Positions 1-14,400 are shown, counted from the first letter of the stretch. The stretch: DNA of 64,000 nucleotides from Nipponacmea schrenckii (GCA_030562195.1 JAUJPP010000012.1:1302001-1366000); one strand, 5' to 3'. Program-made: numbers and translations. Notes: generated from the sequence alone by a model not told the origin.

Positions 1-3000
1 AGTATAACTCTTATACAAACACAGGATTCATATGTGTGAGTTATGGTCAGTCTTATCACAGTTCGGGTATTGTTTTAGTTTTTCCCAAACTGTACATTGT
101 ATGGTATTTTTCAAACAATACACTCCGTAGTTTTTAAATGTAGGAGGCATACTAAAACATTTGCTTTAAGTCAACTGTTCCTAAATTTGATATATAATAT
201 GCAAATTTTAAAAATCCGCTTCACTTAGCATGGTATTATTGTTTAATATAATCTGTCAACCCTTGTCAAAATAGAGAAAGATCAAAATTCTAGATGTTCA
301 TTTAAAGAAACCTTGCCATTATCTTACTGTGATATATTTTATATGCCTAGTTTTAACAAGCTCTAGATTGAACTGAACCTTGTCATCCAATACAATAAGT
401 TGAGCTAACAAAAGTTCATTAAAGGTGCACCCTTGATTAAACAACCAACTCATTGTTATTTCTTATTCAAAATCTATCAAACCTGGAATCTATTTGTTGG
501 TTATAAATTCTTATTTGTGTAGACTGCATTACCAATATATTTTTACTTTACAGTCATTGTTTGGATAAATACAAGAGAGATTTTTTAATACTTTAGGTGT
601 AAGATTTAAAATGTTCCACTGCCTTTCCGTATTACTTTACCCTAAACATATTTCAAATAAGTAGCAATGTTCTATAAAGTATGCTCTCTTTCTCAAGTAA
701 AAATATTTAAATAATTTACCTAGAATATTAATGTTCCTGAAGGAACCAGTTTTCTTTTTATATACTTCAGATTCTCAACATTATAGATAACTATTATACT
801 TAAAATCTTTTTCTTTCAACTTACATTACTCTCTCACTGCCTGTGACTTCATAGCATCGATTACCCGCAATGAAACCACCTTTTATTTCTATTCTTTAAA
901 CATAATTTGATTTTCAAATAACTTTTCAGAAAGCCATAACCTTGTATACACAACTTTTTTTAAATTATTTTATATAAGATAAAATCTGCCATCATAACAT
1001 GTGAGAGAAATCGTTGGGTAATGTTGGTACAAACATCTTCACCAATCCTATTCACTTATCTTAATAAAATATTGTTTTTACCTAAAAGAAAATAGAAGGA
1101 AGACTTGCAATCTAGGATGGCTATATAAAACTCTTTTTGGTTAGTCCTATTCTCAATTATTTTCCGTTCACTTTTTTAATGAAGTATTGACACAATATCA
1201 TGTTTTCAGTAACCTTCCCTTCTGTTTTTAATCAACTGAGCATTATTGTCTGAGCAAAGCAAAAAGTTTTTTTAAGGGGTGTATATATACCTCAAAACAG
1301 TACTAAAACATCTATACTATTAGAATATTTTTATAAGTAAAACAGTACTATTTTATATACAAATCATCCCAAACCGTTTCTTTTGTTTCTTATTTCATGA
1401 GGTTGGTCTGTCCTTTTTTGAAAATATTCTTCTCATCTTACTATTACACTGTATTAACATTGAAGAAACTTATACATACCTGGAATATCAATATTTTTAA
1501 ATCTATAATAGAGCGAAATAATCCGAAACAAATGTCTATATGATCCTGTACAGGTATTTTGTAATCACCAGTTGAAGTGATTTATATATACCCAGAAAAT
1601 CACATGACTTCTTTTTAGCTATCCTATTGTATATTGGCCCTGTTTTTTTAAAATTTTCCTCATTTACTTTACATTTATTAAAAAAGTTGTCATAGGCTGG
1701 TAAAAAGTCTTTTAAACATTAGACAACAAACCGAACAAATTCATTGGTTGACCAGGTTTTTGTGGACCCCTAGTTAATGATTTATATATAGCCAAAAAGA
1801 AAAGTTTTTTTAGCATTATTGTAATGTTGTTTTCATTAAAACCCTTTGTTTAATACCAAAAGACCTCGTTAGAACAGCCAAAAAAATTTAAAAATTTTGG
1901 TTTCAGCCAGGTTGTGGTTCATAAAAGTTAAAATCACCAAAATGGGAAAGACTAGCTGAAAAGTTTTATTTTATAAACATTATTCATTCACTCTTATAAG
2001 AAATTAAAAACCTTTTAAACAAAAAAACTTAGTTTTTTTGGATTTATTCATCATTAAACAAAAGGGAAAGATTTGAAAAGGATTGTTTTGACCCCGACCC
2101 ATATGCATACAAAATAAGTCTAGAAAATTGATTTTAACCCTAAAAAACTGGGTTTAATGGGGGTTAAATTAACATAGAGTTATTTATTTTGATACACCAG
2201 GTAAGTCCACAGATGAACAAAGACTCATTTTAGCCAAGTCTAAAAAATTTCTGTTAGTAAACCTTTAATTGATAGGAATTCAAAATTGATTTTGTAATAA
2301 ATTTTGTGAGCTTTCAATACAAATAACTAAGAATATTGAACAAATATACATGTATTTATAAAGTTTTGTGCGATATTCATTAGCCCATATGGTACAGAAG
2401 AGTAAAACTCCATTCAATTCAATTCAATTCAATCACACATAAAGTTTTGTGAACTCAGTTTAAAAATAAAACTAAAGCAATCTCAACTTTAATTCTGAAG
2501 ATTCATTATCAATTTGATTATTTTATTAATGATGTCAACTTTCAAAAATTTTTTTTTATTTTAAATTTTTGTAGTTTTTAAAAAAGGATAGGGGCTAATC
2601 CACGGGTCATTAATTGTCAAATCTTAAAATTTTCAAGGCAAATCTTCTGATATTTTTAATGAAATGTACAGAAGAAATCACTAAAAACTTGGTCCTTTTT
2701 ATTTAATTTTATTTTGGCCTTTAAAAACCATTTTTTAAATTGGTTTTTCCCCATTAAAATAAAAAAATATAAATGTTGAACTTTTTTTTCAAATTTAACA
2801 AGTGGTATTTATGTGCAAAGAACATATTGACCTGGAAAAAGGTATGACTAAATTTCATGCAACAAATGTATTAAAAACACAACATTATGTCAAATGCGTA
2901 TTCGATATGTTCATTCAAGCTTTCTATTTCTATTCTTAATTCTTAATACATCTTGTTACAATGAAATATAATTGCCTCATTTTTTCAAATTTAATAAGTG

Positions 3001-3156
3001 ATATGCTGGACATAATATCTATTGACCTGGAATTATGTCAAATCTGACAAATATAGCCATTGTTTTTTTAACAATATATCTTCCTATGGTAGAAATTAAA
3101 AACACAATATTACCATCAAATCTCTATGATATATGTTATCTGTCACACTAATCTCA
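1..3156. other. AT-rich intergenic DNA, no gene seen
   Basis: I see no open frame with recognisable protein sequence and no exon with convincing splice sites on either strand. A short pentanucleotide microsatellite, (ATTCA)n, lies at about 2411-2436. The rest is AT-rich with many homopolymer runs. It could be intergenic, or intronic or 3' UTR sequence of a gene to the left; the sequence does not decide. Confidence 0.6.
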
Positions 3157-4014
3157 AGGTAAAAAGCCAACAATAGTTTATAACTATGTTTCCACTGTGG
3201 TAAAAAGCCAACAATAGTTTATAACTATGTTTCCACTGTGGTAAAAAGCCAACAATAGTTTATAACTATGTTTCCACTGAGGTAAAAAGCCAACAATAGT
3301 TTATAACTATGTTTCCACTAAGCTAAAAAGCCAACAATAGTTTATAACTATGTTTCCACTAAGGTAAAAAGCCAACAATAGTTTATAACTTTGTTTCCAC
3401 TAAGCTAAAAAGCCAACAATAGTTTATAACTATGTTTCCACGAAGCTAAAAAGCCAACAATAGTTTATAACTATGTGGCCACTGTGGTAAAAAGCCAATA
3501 ATGGTTTATAACTATGTTTCCACTGAGGTAAAAAGCCAACAATAGTTTATAACTATGTTTCCACTGAGGTAAAAAGCCAACAATAGTTTATAACTTTGTT
3601 TCCACTAAGCTAAAAAGCCAACAATAGTTTATAACTATGTTTCCACTAAGGTAAAAAGCCAACAATAGTTTATAACTATGTGGCCACTGTGGCAAAAAGC
3701 CAACAATAGTTTATAACTATGTTTCCACTGAGGTAAAAAGCCAACAATAGTTTATAACTATGTTTCCACTGAGGTAAAAAGCCAACAATAGTTTATAACT
3801 ATGTTTCCACTGAGGTAAAAAGCCAACAATAGTTTATAACTATGTTTCCACTGAGGTAAAAAGCCAACAATAGTTTATAACTATGTTTCCACTGAGGTAA
3901 AAAGCCAACAATGGTTTATAACTATGTTTCCACTGAGGTAAAAAGCCAACAATAGTTTATAACTATGTTTCCACTGAGGTAAAAAGCCAACAATAGTTTA
4001 TAACTATGTTTCCA
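3157..4014. repeat. 41-bp tandem repeat array, about 21 copies
   Basis: A head-to-tail array with a 41-bp period. Each unit contains GTAAAAAGCCAACAATAG followed by TTTATAACTATGTTTCCACT. Copies differ mainly at the last bases (CTGTG, CTGAG, CTAAG or CTAAGC), and two carry GTGGCC in place of GTTTCC. Runs of identical variants sit side by side, the pattern expected of local unequal exchange or slippage. There are no unique spacers, so it is a minisatellite and not a CRISPR array. The array ends abruptly at a poly-A tract near 4014. Confidence 0.95.
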
Positions 4015-4707
4015 TAAAAAAAAAGTCTAATGAAAACAAAGAGTGACAAATTTCTAATTTGCCACTTAATAAAAGTGCTCAAATCAAACAAAACTTATTC
4101 ACATTGTGAGAGTTAAATAAGAAACATATTTAATGCATCCATGTCAATTAATTTTTAAAAATTTAATTCTTTTTCAAACTGAGAGAAAAATATAAATAAA
4201 TATGACTGATCTTCCAATTTCTTGACATTTTAAAGTAGATATCTTTACAAAGCTGTTTTAATAAGCTCTGAATGTTCAGTATGAGATGACCAAGCATAAA
4301 AACATTGAAAAATATGACACGTTATTTCGTGTTCGTTCTTTGATACACTATACTGATCTTTTGTATTGGTTGAATTCACCTGGAAATTTCAAGGTGTCCT
4401 GTTATAATTTTAGTCATTGAGTCATAGAATATGACTGGTGTTATTTCTGCTTAATTTAAATTTTATGATGGCTTTTTGTATTGCCGACTCTATTTGGATG
4501 TTTTTGTGGGTGGGCAAAATCTAATAATTAGGCTATAAATCTGGAGCTTATACTTTGAGATTCAAATAATTCAATGCTGACAGATTCATCATGTCAAGAC
4601 TGGGGGGTTCAGAAATGAGGACAGACTGTCTCAATGGGGGGGGGGGGGGGGGGTTGGAGGGAGACAAATGTCAAAGCTGGAAGCAGCAACTGTGTGAAGG
4701 CATCATA
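4015..4707. other. Intergenic DNA with an 18-bp poly-G run
   Basis: No gene is seen. A homopolymer of 18 G lies at 4636-4653, flanked by G-rich sequence (GGTTGGAGGGAG). Its length in the assembly should not be trusted. The rest is ordinary AT-rich DNA. Confidence 0.6.
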
Positions 4708-5268
4708 AGTCTCTTTTACACTATACCCTACAAGTGAGCCGTGCCAGGCACCGTGCCAGGCTCGCATATTTTGAACCTTTTACATTATACGTTGAACAAG
4801 TGAGCCAAGCTCGCTTATTCACCAGAAGTAATGGAGCTCTCTACACGGAGAGAACACAAAAACAGAATCCAACATGGCGGGAAATGTGAACTTCCTAACT
4901 ATTATGTTTTTGTTTAAAATGATTAATACGCTTATCAGGCGAAGAAAACTTCATATAAGGCAACAATCTAATCATCTTGTTTGCTGCCAATTCTCCAATG
5001 AATGCATTTTTTTGCGCTTGAAATGATAACAAACATCTGGACATGCGCAATCAAAGTATTCAAAGTGAGCTAGGCACGGTTTGTGTTAACACTATACTCA
5101 AAGTGTGCCAGATCTGGACCGAGAAAACCTCTTTTAGGTGGGCCAGGGCGTGCACGGATTTAACTGTGCCTGGCTCACTTAGACCCTTTTACATTACGAT
5201 TTTTCTACCGAACTGAGCCTGGTCTAGACCTGGCACAGATAAATTTTGTACGTGTAAAAGGGGTTTGT
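4708..5268. mobile_element. Candidate non-autonomous DNA transposon (fold-back/MITE-like)
   Basis: A 561-bp block flanked by ATCATA on both sides (4702-4707 and 5269-5274). Extended to 8 bp the flanks match at 7 of 8 positions, as in hAT target-site duplications. The ends are inverted relative to each other: CTTTTACAC near the left end and GTGTAAAAG near the right. Internally, GTGCCAGGC-type words recur in both orientations, so the block could fold on itself. It has no coding capacity. The hAT assignment rests only on the 8-bp duplication and is tentative. Confidence 0.5.
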
Positions 5269-5887
5269 ATCATAGCTCCTAGTCCTTCATGGGTGTTTAA
5301 GTGTTTTCTAAAAAAGAAAACTATGTGTAAAAATCTCCCCCTTGTACCCCATTGTTTAAAATTGTGAGAGTGACTTCCTTAGTTTTTCTTGATACCAGTA
5401 TCTTAATAATAATAAATATAATCCCTATATTTACATTAATATTGTGAATTTATAAGATAAATTACCTGTCCTAAATACAGTACCATATACATACATGACT
5501 CTGTTATATAGATTTAAATACGAGATATCTGTACAAGGTTATGTATTGTTATAGGTCTTACTTGTACACTATTGAAATCATTTTCACTCTATATAACCCA
5601 ATAAATGATTGATACTGCAGTTAGAATGACTAATTCAGTTTAAATAATTCAATGTACACAATAACAAAAAACATAAATAAGTAAGGTGCATTCACTGCAT
5701 GTTTAGATGTATCCCCTCACACAATCTAGAGAAGTTTTCATAGACATGATACCCTATGACAATCAATGACATTTAATGAGCTAAATACATAAAAGTGTGT
5801 AATGAAATTATAAATAAATATGCATTTTATGTGGACAAGGTAATTGGGAACGTTCTAATTGTTGCAATTAAAACATATACTTAATTT
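5269..5887. other. AT-rich DNA, no gene seen
   Basis: No supported coding sequence or structured repeat. It borders the left copy of the local duplication that starts at about 5888. Confidence 0.55.
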
Positions 5888-6792
5888 CATCTTTGAGATC
5901 TTTGTTTTGAAAAGCTATGACATAAATAGACACAAATATGAATAAAATTTCCAATATATACTACTGCATTGTAACAAATTATGCTGATTATAAGCTCAAA
6001 TAATAATTGTATCAAAATTCCAAACAGCTGGAAGACAGAGAACTTGTTTTAAAAATGCCGTTCAAATTCTTAGCTTTCTATTCAATTTCAAATAGAAAGT
6101 TTTTCAACCAATGTAAACCAATGTATAAAATAAGAGAATAGAACTGAACTTTCAATTATTTCTCGTTTTAATCAGAAGAGTTTAAATAACAGCAAAAAGG
6201 AAACACGAAATCCAACATATTTGCCATAGGGGCCTATATATAATTTGTAAAAAGTAAAAGAACCACAGAATAAATGTTTTAGTTTCATCTCATTCCTGTT
6301 TTTATTATAGAACACATATCAGTACAGCTGGATGAAAAATGGGATGCAATTCAAATGTTTGGAATAATAAACAATCATAACCTGCCTTTAGCTTTCTTAC
6401 TCAAAAACACGTCCAAGTTGAAAACCTTTCTCTACAGTGTGTCCTACAACCAACTCATTCAACCAATTTTCTTCAATGAACTTATCTTATTATAAAGGAA
6501 CCCCATGTGATATAAGCACAGTTTGCAGTTAGTTACATTAACAAACACTTTAGAGGAGTTGCAGGAACTACAGACATTTTATTAAAAAATGGAATGGTGC
6601 AAATTGATGCTATCAGTTATACTTAATACTCCTTAATATGTATAATTTTTTATCATACTTTAGTGTGGTTAAATTAAAAGCAAATAACATTGTCTACGTT
6701 AACATTAACTAAGTACGAAATAAACATCTATCCTGTAAGAAATTTATTTATAGACCTGAGCAACTGAATAACTATTTCAAACAACACTTTAA
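5888..6792. repeat. Tandem duplication, left copy (deleted form)
   Basis: This block is repeated in the same order and orientation at 6793-9530. Three segments match: 5888-5986 with 6793-6892, 5989-6053 with 7060-7126, and 6055-6792 with 8794-9530. The left copy lacks two stretches present in the right one: about 166 bp at 6893-7058 and about 1.67 kb at 7127-8791, which includes a minisatellite. Matching parts are nearly identical, with only a few substitutions over 700 bp. It is either a recent tandem duplication with later deletions or two haplotypes joined end to end by the assembler. There is no coding content. Confidence 0.9.
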
Positions 6793-9530
6793 CATCTTTG
6801 AGATCTTTGTTTTGAAAAGCTATGACATAAATAGACACAAATATGAATAAAATTTCCAATATATACTACTGCATTGTAACAAATTATGCTGATACCATGT
6901 TGTATAAAATAAAATATTAATAACCAATAGAAATTGTAACAACAATTTATGGTTTACAATTTCTACTGCAGTGTCTTTTGTTACTTTCTCCTACTTTCCA
7001 CTTGGTCTCATTTCTCTTAAACAACAACCATCGATTTTTACCTGGTGGTTTTAATAATTTATAAGCTCAAATAATAATTGTATCAAAATTCCAAACAGCT
7101 GGAAGACAGAGAACTTGTTTTAAAAAGTCTTCTCCCAAACAATTCAACTTTAAAAGGAAGTAACTTTCAATGCTCAATATTTTATGAGCTATATAATTTT
7201 CACATTATCTAGTATTTATATTATAATAGATTTTAAAATTCACATTCAGTTATAAAATTTAATCAGAAATATGTTATGAGCTATAAAAAAGTAACTTAAA
7301 AGCAACATATAATCTAATTGAGGTGTATAATTATCTCAGTTTAGGACTAAAAAAAAAACTTAGAAGTAAAGAGTATTGTATCTTACTGTATATCAGTCTA
7401 TTAAATCTATAATAATATCTTGTATTAAAACTAATATAATATCTTGTATTAAAACTATTATAATATCTTGTATTAAAACTATTATAATATCTTGTATTAA
7501 ACTATTATAATATCTTGTATTAAAACTATTATAATATCTTGTATTAAAACTATTATAATATCTTGTATTAAAACTATTAAATATCTTGTATTAAACTATA
7601 TAATATCTTGTATTAAAACTATTATAATATCTTGTATTAAAACTATTATAATATCTTGAACTAAAACTATTATAATATCTTGTATTAAAACTATTATAAT
7701 ATCTTGTATTAAAACTATTATAATATCTTGTATTAAAACTATTATAATATCTTGTATTAAATCTTAATTATAATATCTTGTATTAAAACTATTATAATAT
7801 CTTGTATTAAATCTATAATAATATCTTGTATTGAAACTATTATAATATCTTGAACTAAAACTATTATAATATCTTGTATTAAAACTATTATAATATCTTG
7901 TATTAAAACTATTATAATATCTTGTATTAAACTATTATAATATCTTGTATTAAAACTATTATAATATCTTGTATTAAAACTATTATAATATCTTGTATTA
8001 AAACTATTATAATATCTTGTATTAAAACTATTATAATATCTTGTATTAAAACTATTATAATATCTTGTATTAAAACTATTATAATATCTTGTATTAAAAC
8101 TATTATAATATCTTGTATTAAAACTATTATAATATCTTGTATTAAAACTATTATAATATCTTGTATTAAAACTATTATAATATCTTGTATTAAATCTATA
8201 ATAATATCTTGTATTAAAACTATTATAATATCTTGTATTAAAACTATTATAATATCTTGTATTAAAACTATTATAATATCTTGTATTAAAACTATTATAA
8301 TATCTTGTATTAAAACTATTATAATATCTTGTATTAAAACTATTATAATATCTTGTATTAAAACTATTATAATATCTTGTATTAAAACTATTATAATATC
8401 TTGTATTAAAACTATTATAATATCTTGTATTAAAACTATTATAATATCGTATTAAAACTATTATAATAAGTCATATTAAAGCTATAATAATATCTTATGT
8501 AAGTTTAATAATACTTCCTTTTATGTAAGTTATAATACTTCCTTCTATAATAATATCTTGTATATAAGTTATAATGATATTTTGTATGTAAGATATAATG
8601 ATAGTAATATATTATATATAAGCTATAGATTTTTCAAGTTATAGGCTATATTTAAAATGTAACTTAATATAAGATTCATTTCACCAAGTTGTACAAATGG
8701 GTTCATATTTGATAAAGGGTGTGTCTCATTCGACCTTGTTAAGATTGTTTTGATTTCGTTTAAATCACAAGACACCTAATTGTTAGGTAAACAATGCCGT
8801 TCAAATTCTTAGCTTTCTATTCAATTTCAAATAGAAAGTTTTTCAACCAATGTAAACCAATGTATAAAATAAGAGAATAGAACTGAACTTTCAATTATTT
8901 CTCGTTTTAATCAGAAGAGTTTAAATAACAGCAAAAAGGAAACACGAAATCCAACATATTTGCCATAGGGGCCTATATATAATTTGTAAAAAGTAAAAGA
9001 ACCACAGAATAAATGTTTTAGTTTCATCTCATTCCTGTTTTTATTATAGAACACATATCAGTACAGCTGGATGAAAAATGGGATGCAATTCAAATGTTTG
9101 GAATAATAAACAATCATTACCTGCCTTTAGCTTTCTTACTCAAAAACACTTCCAAGTTCAAAACCTTTCTCTACAGTGTGTCCTACAACCAACTCATTCA
9201 ACCAATTTTCTTCAATGAACTTATCTTATTATAAAGGGCCCTATGTGATATAAGCACAGTTTGCAGTTAGTGACATTAACAAACACTTTAGAGGAGTTGC
9301 AGGAACTACAGACATTTTATTAAAAAATGGAATGGTGCAAATTGATGCTATCAGTTATACTTAATACTCCTTAATATGTATAATTTTTTATCATACTTTA
9401 GTGTGGTTAAATTAAAAGCAAATAACATTGTCTACGTTAACATTAACTAAGTACGAAATAAACATCTATCCTGTAAGAAATTTATTTATAGACCTGAGCA
9501 ACTGAATAACTATTTCAAACAACAATTTAA
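6793..9530. repeat. Tandem duplication, right copy (long form)
   Basis: The longer member of the pair begun at 5888. It carries the shared segments plus a 166-bp stretch and a 1.67-kb stretch with the 24-bp minisatellite. The junction with the left copy lies in a short TTTAACA sequence, so only microhomology of a few bases marks the break. No gene is seen. Confidence 0.9.
7396..8470. repeat. 24-bp AT-rich minisatellite, about 44 copies
   Basis: A tandem array whose unit is AAAACTATTATAATATCTTG plus TATT. Most copies are identical. Scattered variants include loss of one A, AACTAAAACT near the middle, and TCTATAATAA blocks that recur at intervals, which suggests a higher-order repeat. The array fades at 8470-8600 into diverged TATAATACTTCC-like and TATAAGTTATAATGATA-like units. 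It is absent from the left duplication copy. Confidence 0.95.
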
Positions 9531-9984
9531 CAGATATTAGTTAGATGTGGACTATGGGGAGTTCACTATTCAAGATGGGATCCCCCTTATACACTAATTA
9601 AACAACATCACAACATCATGAACAGGTGTGGTAGTATTGAATATACCAACTTATATTTAAAGCTTCTTACATAGACCTATATCCTGGATAGGTGTGCCGA
9701 CATTTTTTACTAATTACAAATTAGGATCCCCTAATACCATGAAACTACATCCTGGACAAGTGTGTATGCATAACTAAGTTCAAGTTAGGGTATCACATTA
9801 TCATACAATTTTAATAGTTACAACAAAGTTCTGAGCAGGTGTGTAAATATAGCTTATCTATTAGCTTAAATGTGGAGCACCCTTCTTAAAACTACAATAG
9901 TTTAAACAATATCATGGACCATAACTATGTGGATACATATTATCTTATCTATTACCTTTACGCTAGAGTCACCTTACTTCCATA
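9531..9984. other. Intergenic DNA with weak spaced repeats
   Basis: No gene is seen. The stretch holds loosely repeated phrases of the kind ATCCTGGATAGGTGTG, CATCCTGGACAAGTGTG and TTCTGAGCAGGTGTG, spaced roughly 80-110 bp apart. This suggests a very old, decayed tandem repeat. Confidence 0.4.
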
Positions 9985-11450
9985 AAACTTACCTACAACC
10001 ATACAACTGAGCACCATACAATTAACTAACATACAACTTACAACTATTTAACTTACTTACTACCAAATTACACTTTACTACCATACATTTTACTACCATA
10101 CAACTTACTACTATACAACTTACTTACTACCATACAACTTACACCTATAAAACTTACTACCATACAACTTACACCTATACAAACTTACAACTACTACAAT
10201 ACAACTTACTTCATACTACAATAAACTACTACAATACAACTTACTTCATACTACAATAACCATACTATACAAATTACTTACTACCATACAACTTAAATTA
10301 CATTACTTTCAATACAACTTACTATAAAACTAACTTACACATATTACAAAATACTACAATACAACTTACTACAATACAACTTACTTCCATACTACAATAC
10401 AACATACTACAATACAACTACTTCCATACTACAATACAACTTACTACTATACAACTTACTTACTACCATACAACTTACACCTATAAAACTTACTACTATA
10501 CAACTTAATACTATAAAACATAATTACCATCATATTACACTTTACTACCATACAACTTACTTCCATACTACAATACAACTTACTACTATATAGCTTATTA
10601 CCATAATACACTTTACTACCAATTAACTACCAAACAACTTATTGCTATACAACTTAATACTATAAAACATAAATTATGCCATCAATTACACTTAAACTAC
10701 CATTACAACTTAAAACTATACAGATTTTACCATAATAACTTTACTACCATACAATTAACCACCAAACAACTTATTACTATACAAATTACTTACCATACAA
10801 CTTACTACTATACAAACTACTTACTACCATACAACTTACACTATAAAACTATTCCATCATATACACTTACAACTTAATACTATCATAAATTATACCATAT
10901 ATAACTTTACTACCATACAATTAACTACCAAACAATTATTACTATGGGAATTACTTACCATACAACTTACTACTATACAAATTACTACCATACAACTTAC
11001 TACTATAAAAATTACTTACCATACAACTAAGCACCATACAACTTACTACTATACAACTAATTTACTACCATATATTTTATTACCATACAACTTACTACTT
11101 CTCAAATAACTTACCATACAACTAAGCACCATACAAGTTACTACTATACAACTAACTTACTACCATATTACACTTTACTACCATAAATTTTATTACCATA
11201 CAACTTACTACTATACAACTTACTTGATACCATATAACACTTTACTACCATACAACTTACTACATGTATAGCCTACAACTTACTACCATACATCTTACTT
11301 ACAACCATACAACTTACTACCATACAACTTACTTACTACCATATAACTTATTTACTACCATACATCTTGCTTACCATACAACTTACTTAATACCATACAA
11401 CTTACTCACCACACAACTTACTACTATACAACTTACTGCTATGTACCATA
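9985..11450. repeat. TAC-rich simple-sequence tract (unit near TACTACCATACAACT)
   Basis: About 1.5 kb of strongly strand-biased sequence, almost free of G, made of variants of TACTACCATACAACT. Spacing is irregular (about 10-16 bp) and higher-order blocks recur. Apparent open frames are repeats of Thr, Tyr, Leu and Asn codons and are by-products of the low-complexity sequence. Confidence 0.9.
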
Positions 11451-14400
11451 AAAACTTTGAGGCTTAGTATCTAGGCCCAGGAAGTATGATCACATTCTAA
11501 TTACATGTACACACAAATTTAACAGTTACAATATTCTAGACAGATTTGGATATATATTCTACAAGCTTGAAAGGAAGTTCCAAAATAATATTGATGAGTG
11601 GCTATAGTAAATAAACCCACCACCTGTCTGAACTGGTAACTACATAGGGTCCCCTAGTGAGGTGAACTAACTACATCACTAGTAATACTTCCTATATGAT
11701 GGCAACCGGTAATTTCATAATGGCCTGCTTTCAAATTCAATTAATAAATCTCATAGATAAATTGCTCCTGCACATTCTCAGCACATTCTTGAGGTCTTTT
11801 TTTCAAAACTTTCTGCATTTCTTTGAAAAATAATAGACTTAATAATAATTGTTTTATTCTGGTTGTCTTCTTTAGGTAACATCTCTTTTTTTCTTTGGTT
11901 TTAACAGACTGCTGATAATAAATGAATAAGTTTAGGCCTACCTAAGAAACCTTTCTTTTTAGATTTCCTGTAAAAATTCCTGTTTGTCCTACTTGAACCT
12001 AACAATTCATTTCAACTCATCTGATGAATCAATGCCAGTTTTAACTTAATACACTCTTTCATTCACCTTATTTTCTTCAATTTGACTTCATTGGCCCAAG
12101 TCTTGAAAACACAAGTGTTGAAAGAAATTTACCAAAATTTGGTTAATTAAAGGTAGGTAATGACAGATTAAGCTACGACTACAAATAACTAGTTTTCCAT
12201 TGCAATATTCAACAAAGATTAATCAATGTTTGATTACATGTTTACAAAACTCCTTGTAGCATCAATTTAGATGCATGAACATTATCACAAACACTTGATA
12301 ACCGGATTGATTTAGAGGGAGCTAGATTTTTTAAGGGTGCAGTTTTACGATGTATAACTAGTCAAAGTTTTCAAAATTTTTCAGGGGAACAATTATTTCC
12401 CTGAATCCATCTTAGCTATTGACATGAATCCCTTTAATTGGAGCTGAATGATAAAAGTAATAGTAGTTTGTACTGGCTATTATTCATAGGATCATCATCT
12501 ATAGGCTACACCAGAATCTCTAGGCATGTTTTTGTATGTCAAAAGTTTGAGAGAACGCAAACCATAAAAGGAATGCCATGTTTTATAATATGGATTTATA
12601 CATCTAAGACTGTTATCCAAAGGCAAATATATATATATATATTCAAAATAATCAATTAGCATCAAGTAATAGGAACAATTTCCCTTCATTAATTAGTCTT
12701 GATTGGTGGTCCCCATTTCAATAGGTTAGGGACAATATTATTTTTAATTTGACAGCTATGTTATAGTGTAGTTATCAAACAAGGTTTACGTGTTCAGTCC
12801 CCTCTGACTACAGCGGCCAGAGTTACAAGGTCTTAAGTTAGCTATTGTTGTACGTCCGTTTTTACAAAGTGGTCCAAAGGTCGGTATTACCTACATACAT
12901 TAATCAAACATACACTTAGTCACAAACTTTCAATTATTGTAAGCTTTCAGAAAATTGCAAATGCTGTTTTATTGTTAATTTTGTGGCCAAGGCCACTGCT
13001 TTTATACAACAATATTTTCTATTCTGACTGGGGAAATCAATTGAAAAGGCTGAATATCTTGGACATATCTCCATGCTACTTATTCTCATATATATCATGT
13101 CAGGATATTGGAAAAACAGTGTTAGAAATTGAGACCCTAGGACCTCATATCACTAAGTTCAGTTAATATGTAAACAATGAACAAAAAAGGCTATAAAAAA
13201 AACTAACTTGAATGTAAATTTTATTTGTTTTAGGCAGTGATTAATCTGAGTACAAATACTGGTTTAAATTCTTTCCTTATATAATTTAACTATGGTACAG
13301 AGTAAAACCTATCTTGCCTGCCTTCTATAGATTATAGATGTCTTAACACATCATACAATACATATTTGCTATAGATAAAGTAGAAATATTCAATGAAACA
13401 TTGAGGTCTGAACAATGATCAAAAAAAGGTTTTACAGGCCTTGAGTATTAAGAACTCCTATAACTTCTAATTAAATCATTATGAATTCTCATCTATAGAT
13501 AATAAGATATCAAAATAGTAAGTTGTAGTGTTCCTATCATACATATAAGACAAGTTCCTAGTTTGAATCTCTTTAAAGTTTGACCAATCTGTTACAATGC
13601 TTATTGAAGTTTTTGTGAGAAAATCCCCATTTCCTATAAAATATATTTCACACAGGTTATATATTATATACTAATAATAAATAGGTTAGTAAGGTCTAGT
13701 TATAGAGAGGTTCTTAATAATAGTTTTATATTATTTATGCACACCCTAACATTCAAATATATATAGTTCTAGAACTAGTAATAACAAAAGCTGCCACGTA
13801 CAGTGCTTATCATTTCTACTGAATGGATATACTAACTGCAAAATTTGATCTGTGTCACTTATAAAGTTAGACAGCAAATAATAAGAAGATTATATTGCTG
13901 TTACTGTTTTAATCACAACCTAACTAGTAAAATATAGAACAAGAAGAATACAGGATAGTTAAATAGCTGCCATATTTCTGATTAGAATACTTTATATTAA
14001 CAGCTTATTCTTTAAACTAACAAAATACACTTACACATATCATCTTCATTACAATTTACACATATTGTAATATAAAACACTTACAAGTAAAGCATATATT
14101 AAATCACTGTTCTTAATATTGCATACAATACACTATAAACACACACCATTACACACAATGCAATATAACACACAAAATATTGCAACATTGAAAAAGGCAC
14201 ACTTCATTATATGTTAATCAATTTATTTTTGGTGGCTGATAAAGAATTACTTTAAAAAAACATCTTTTTTTTTCAAGTTTTTAAGTTAACTTTGTCTGAA
14301 TTTTTACAGATCAAGTTTAAATGTTGTACAGCTTATGCACATGTTACAAGACAAACACACTGTATCATTTACAAACTTAAAATATGCTTGTATATTGCAA

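Noticed and set aside
3157..4014. Regular direct repeats that could be taken for a CRISPR array
   Set aside because: There are no unique spacers, the period equals the repeat, and the DNA is eukaryotic. It is a minisatellite. The same holds for 7396-8470.
11264..11467. Open frame of 67 codons rich in Thr and Tyr
   Set aside because: It is a by-product of the TAC-rich simple-sequence tract, with no start context or domain.
12438..13166. Several frames of 60-75 codons between 12438 and 13166
   Set aside because: Random-looking composition, no splice support, and overlapping frames on both strands.
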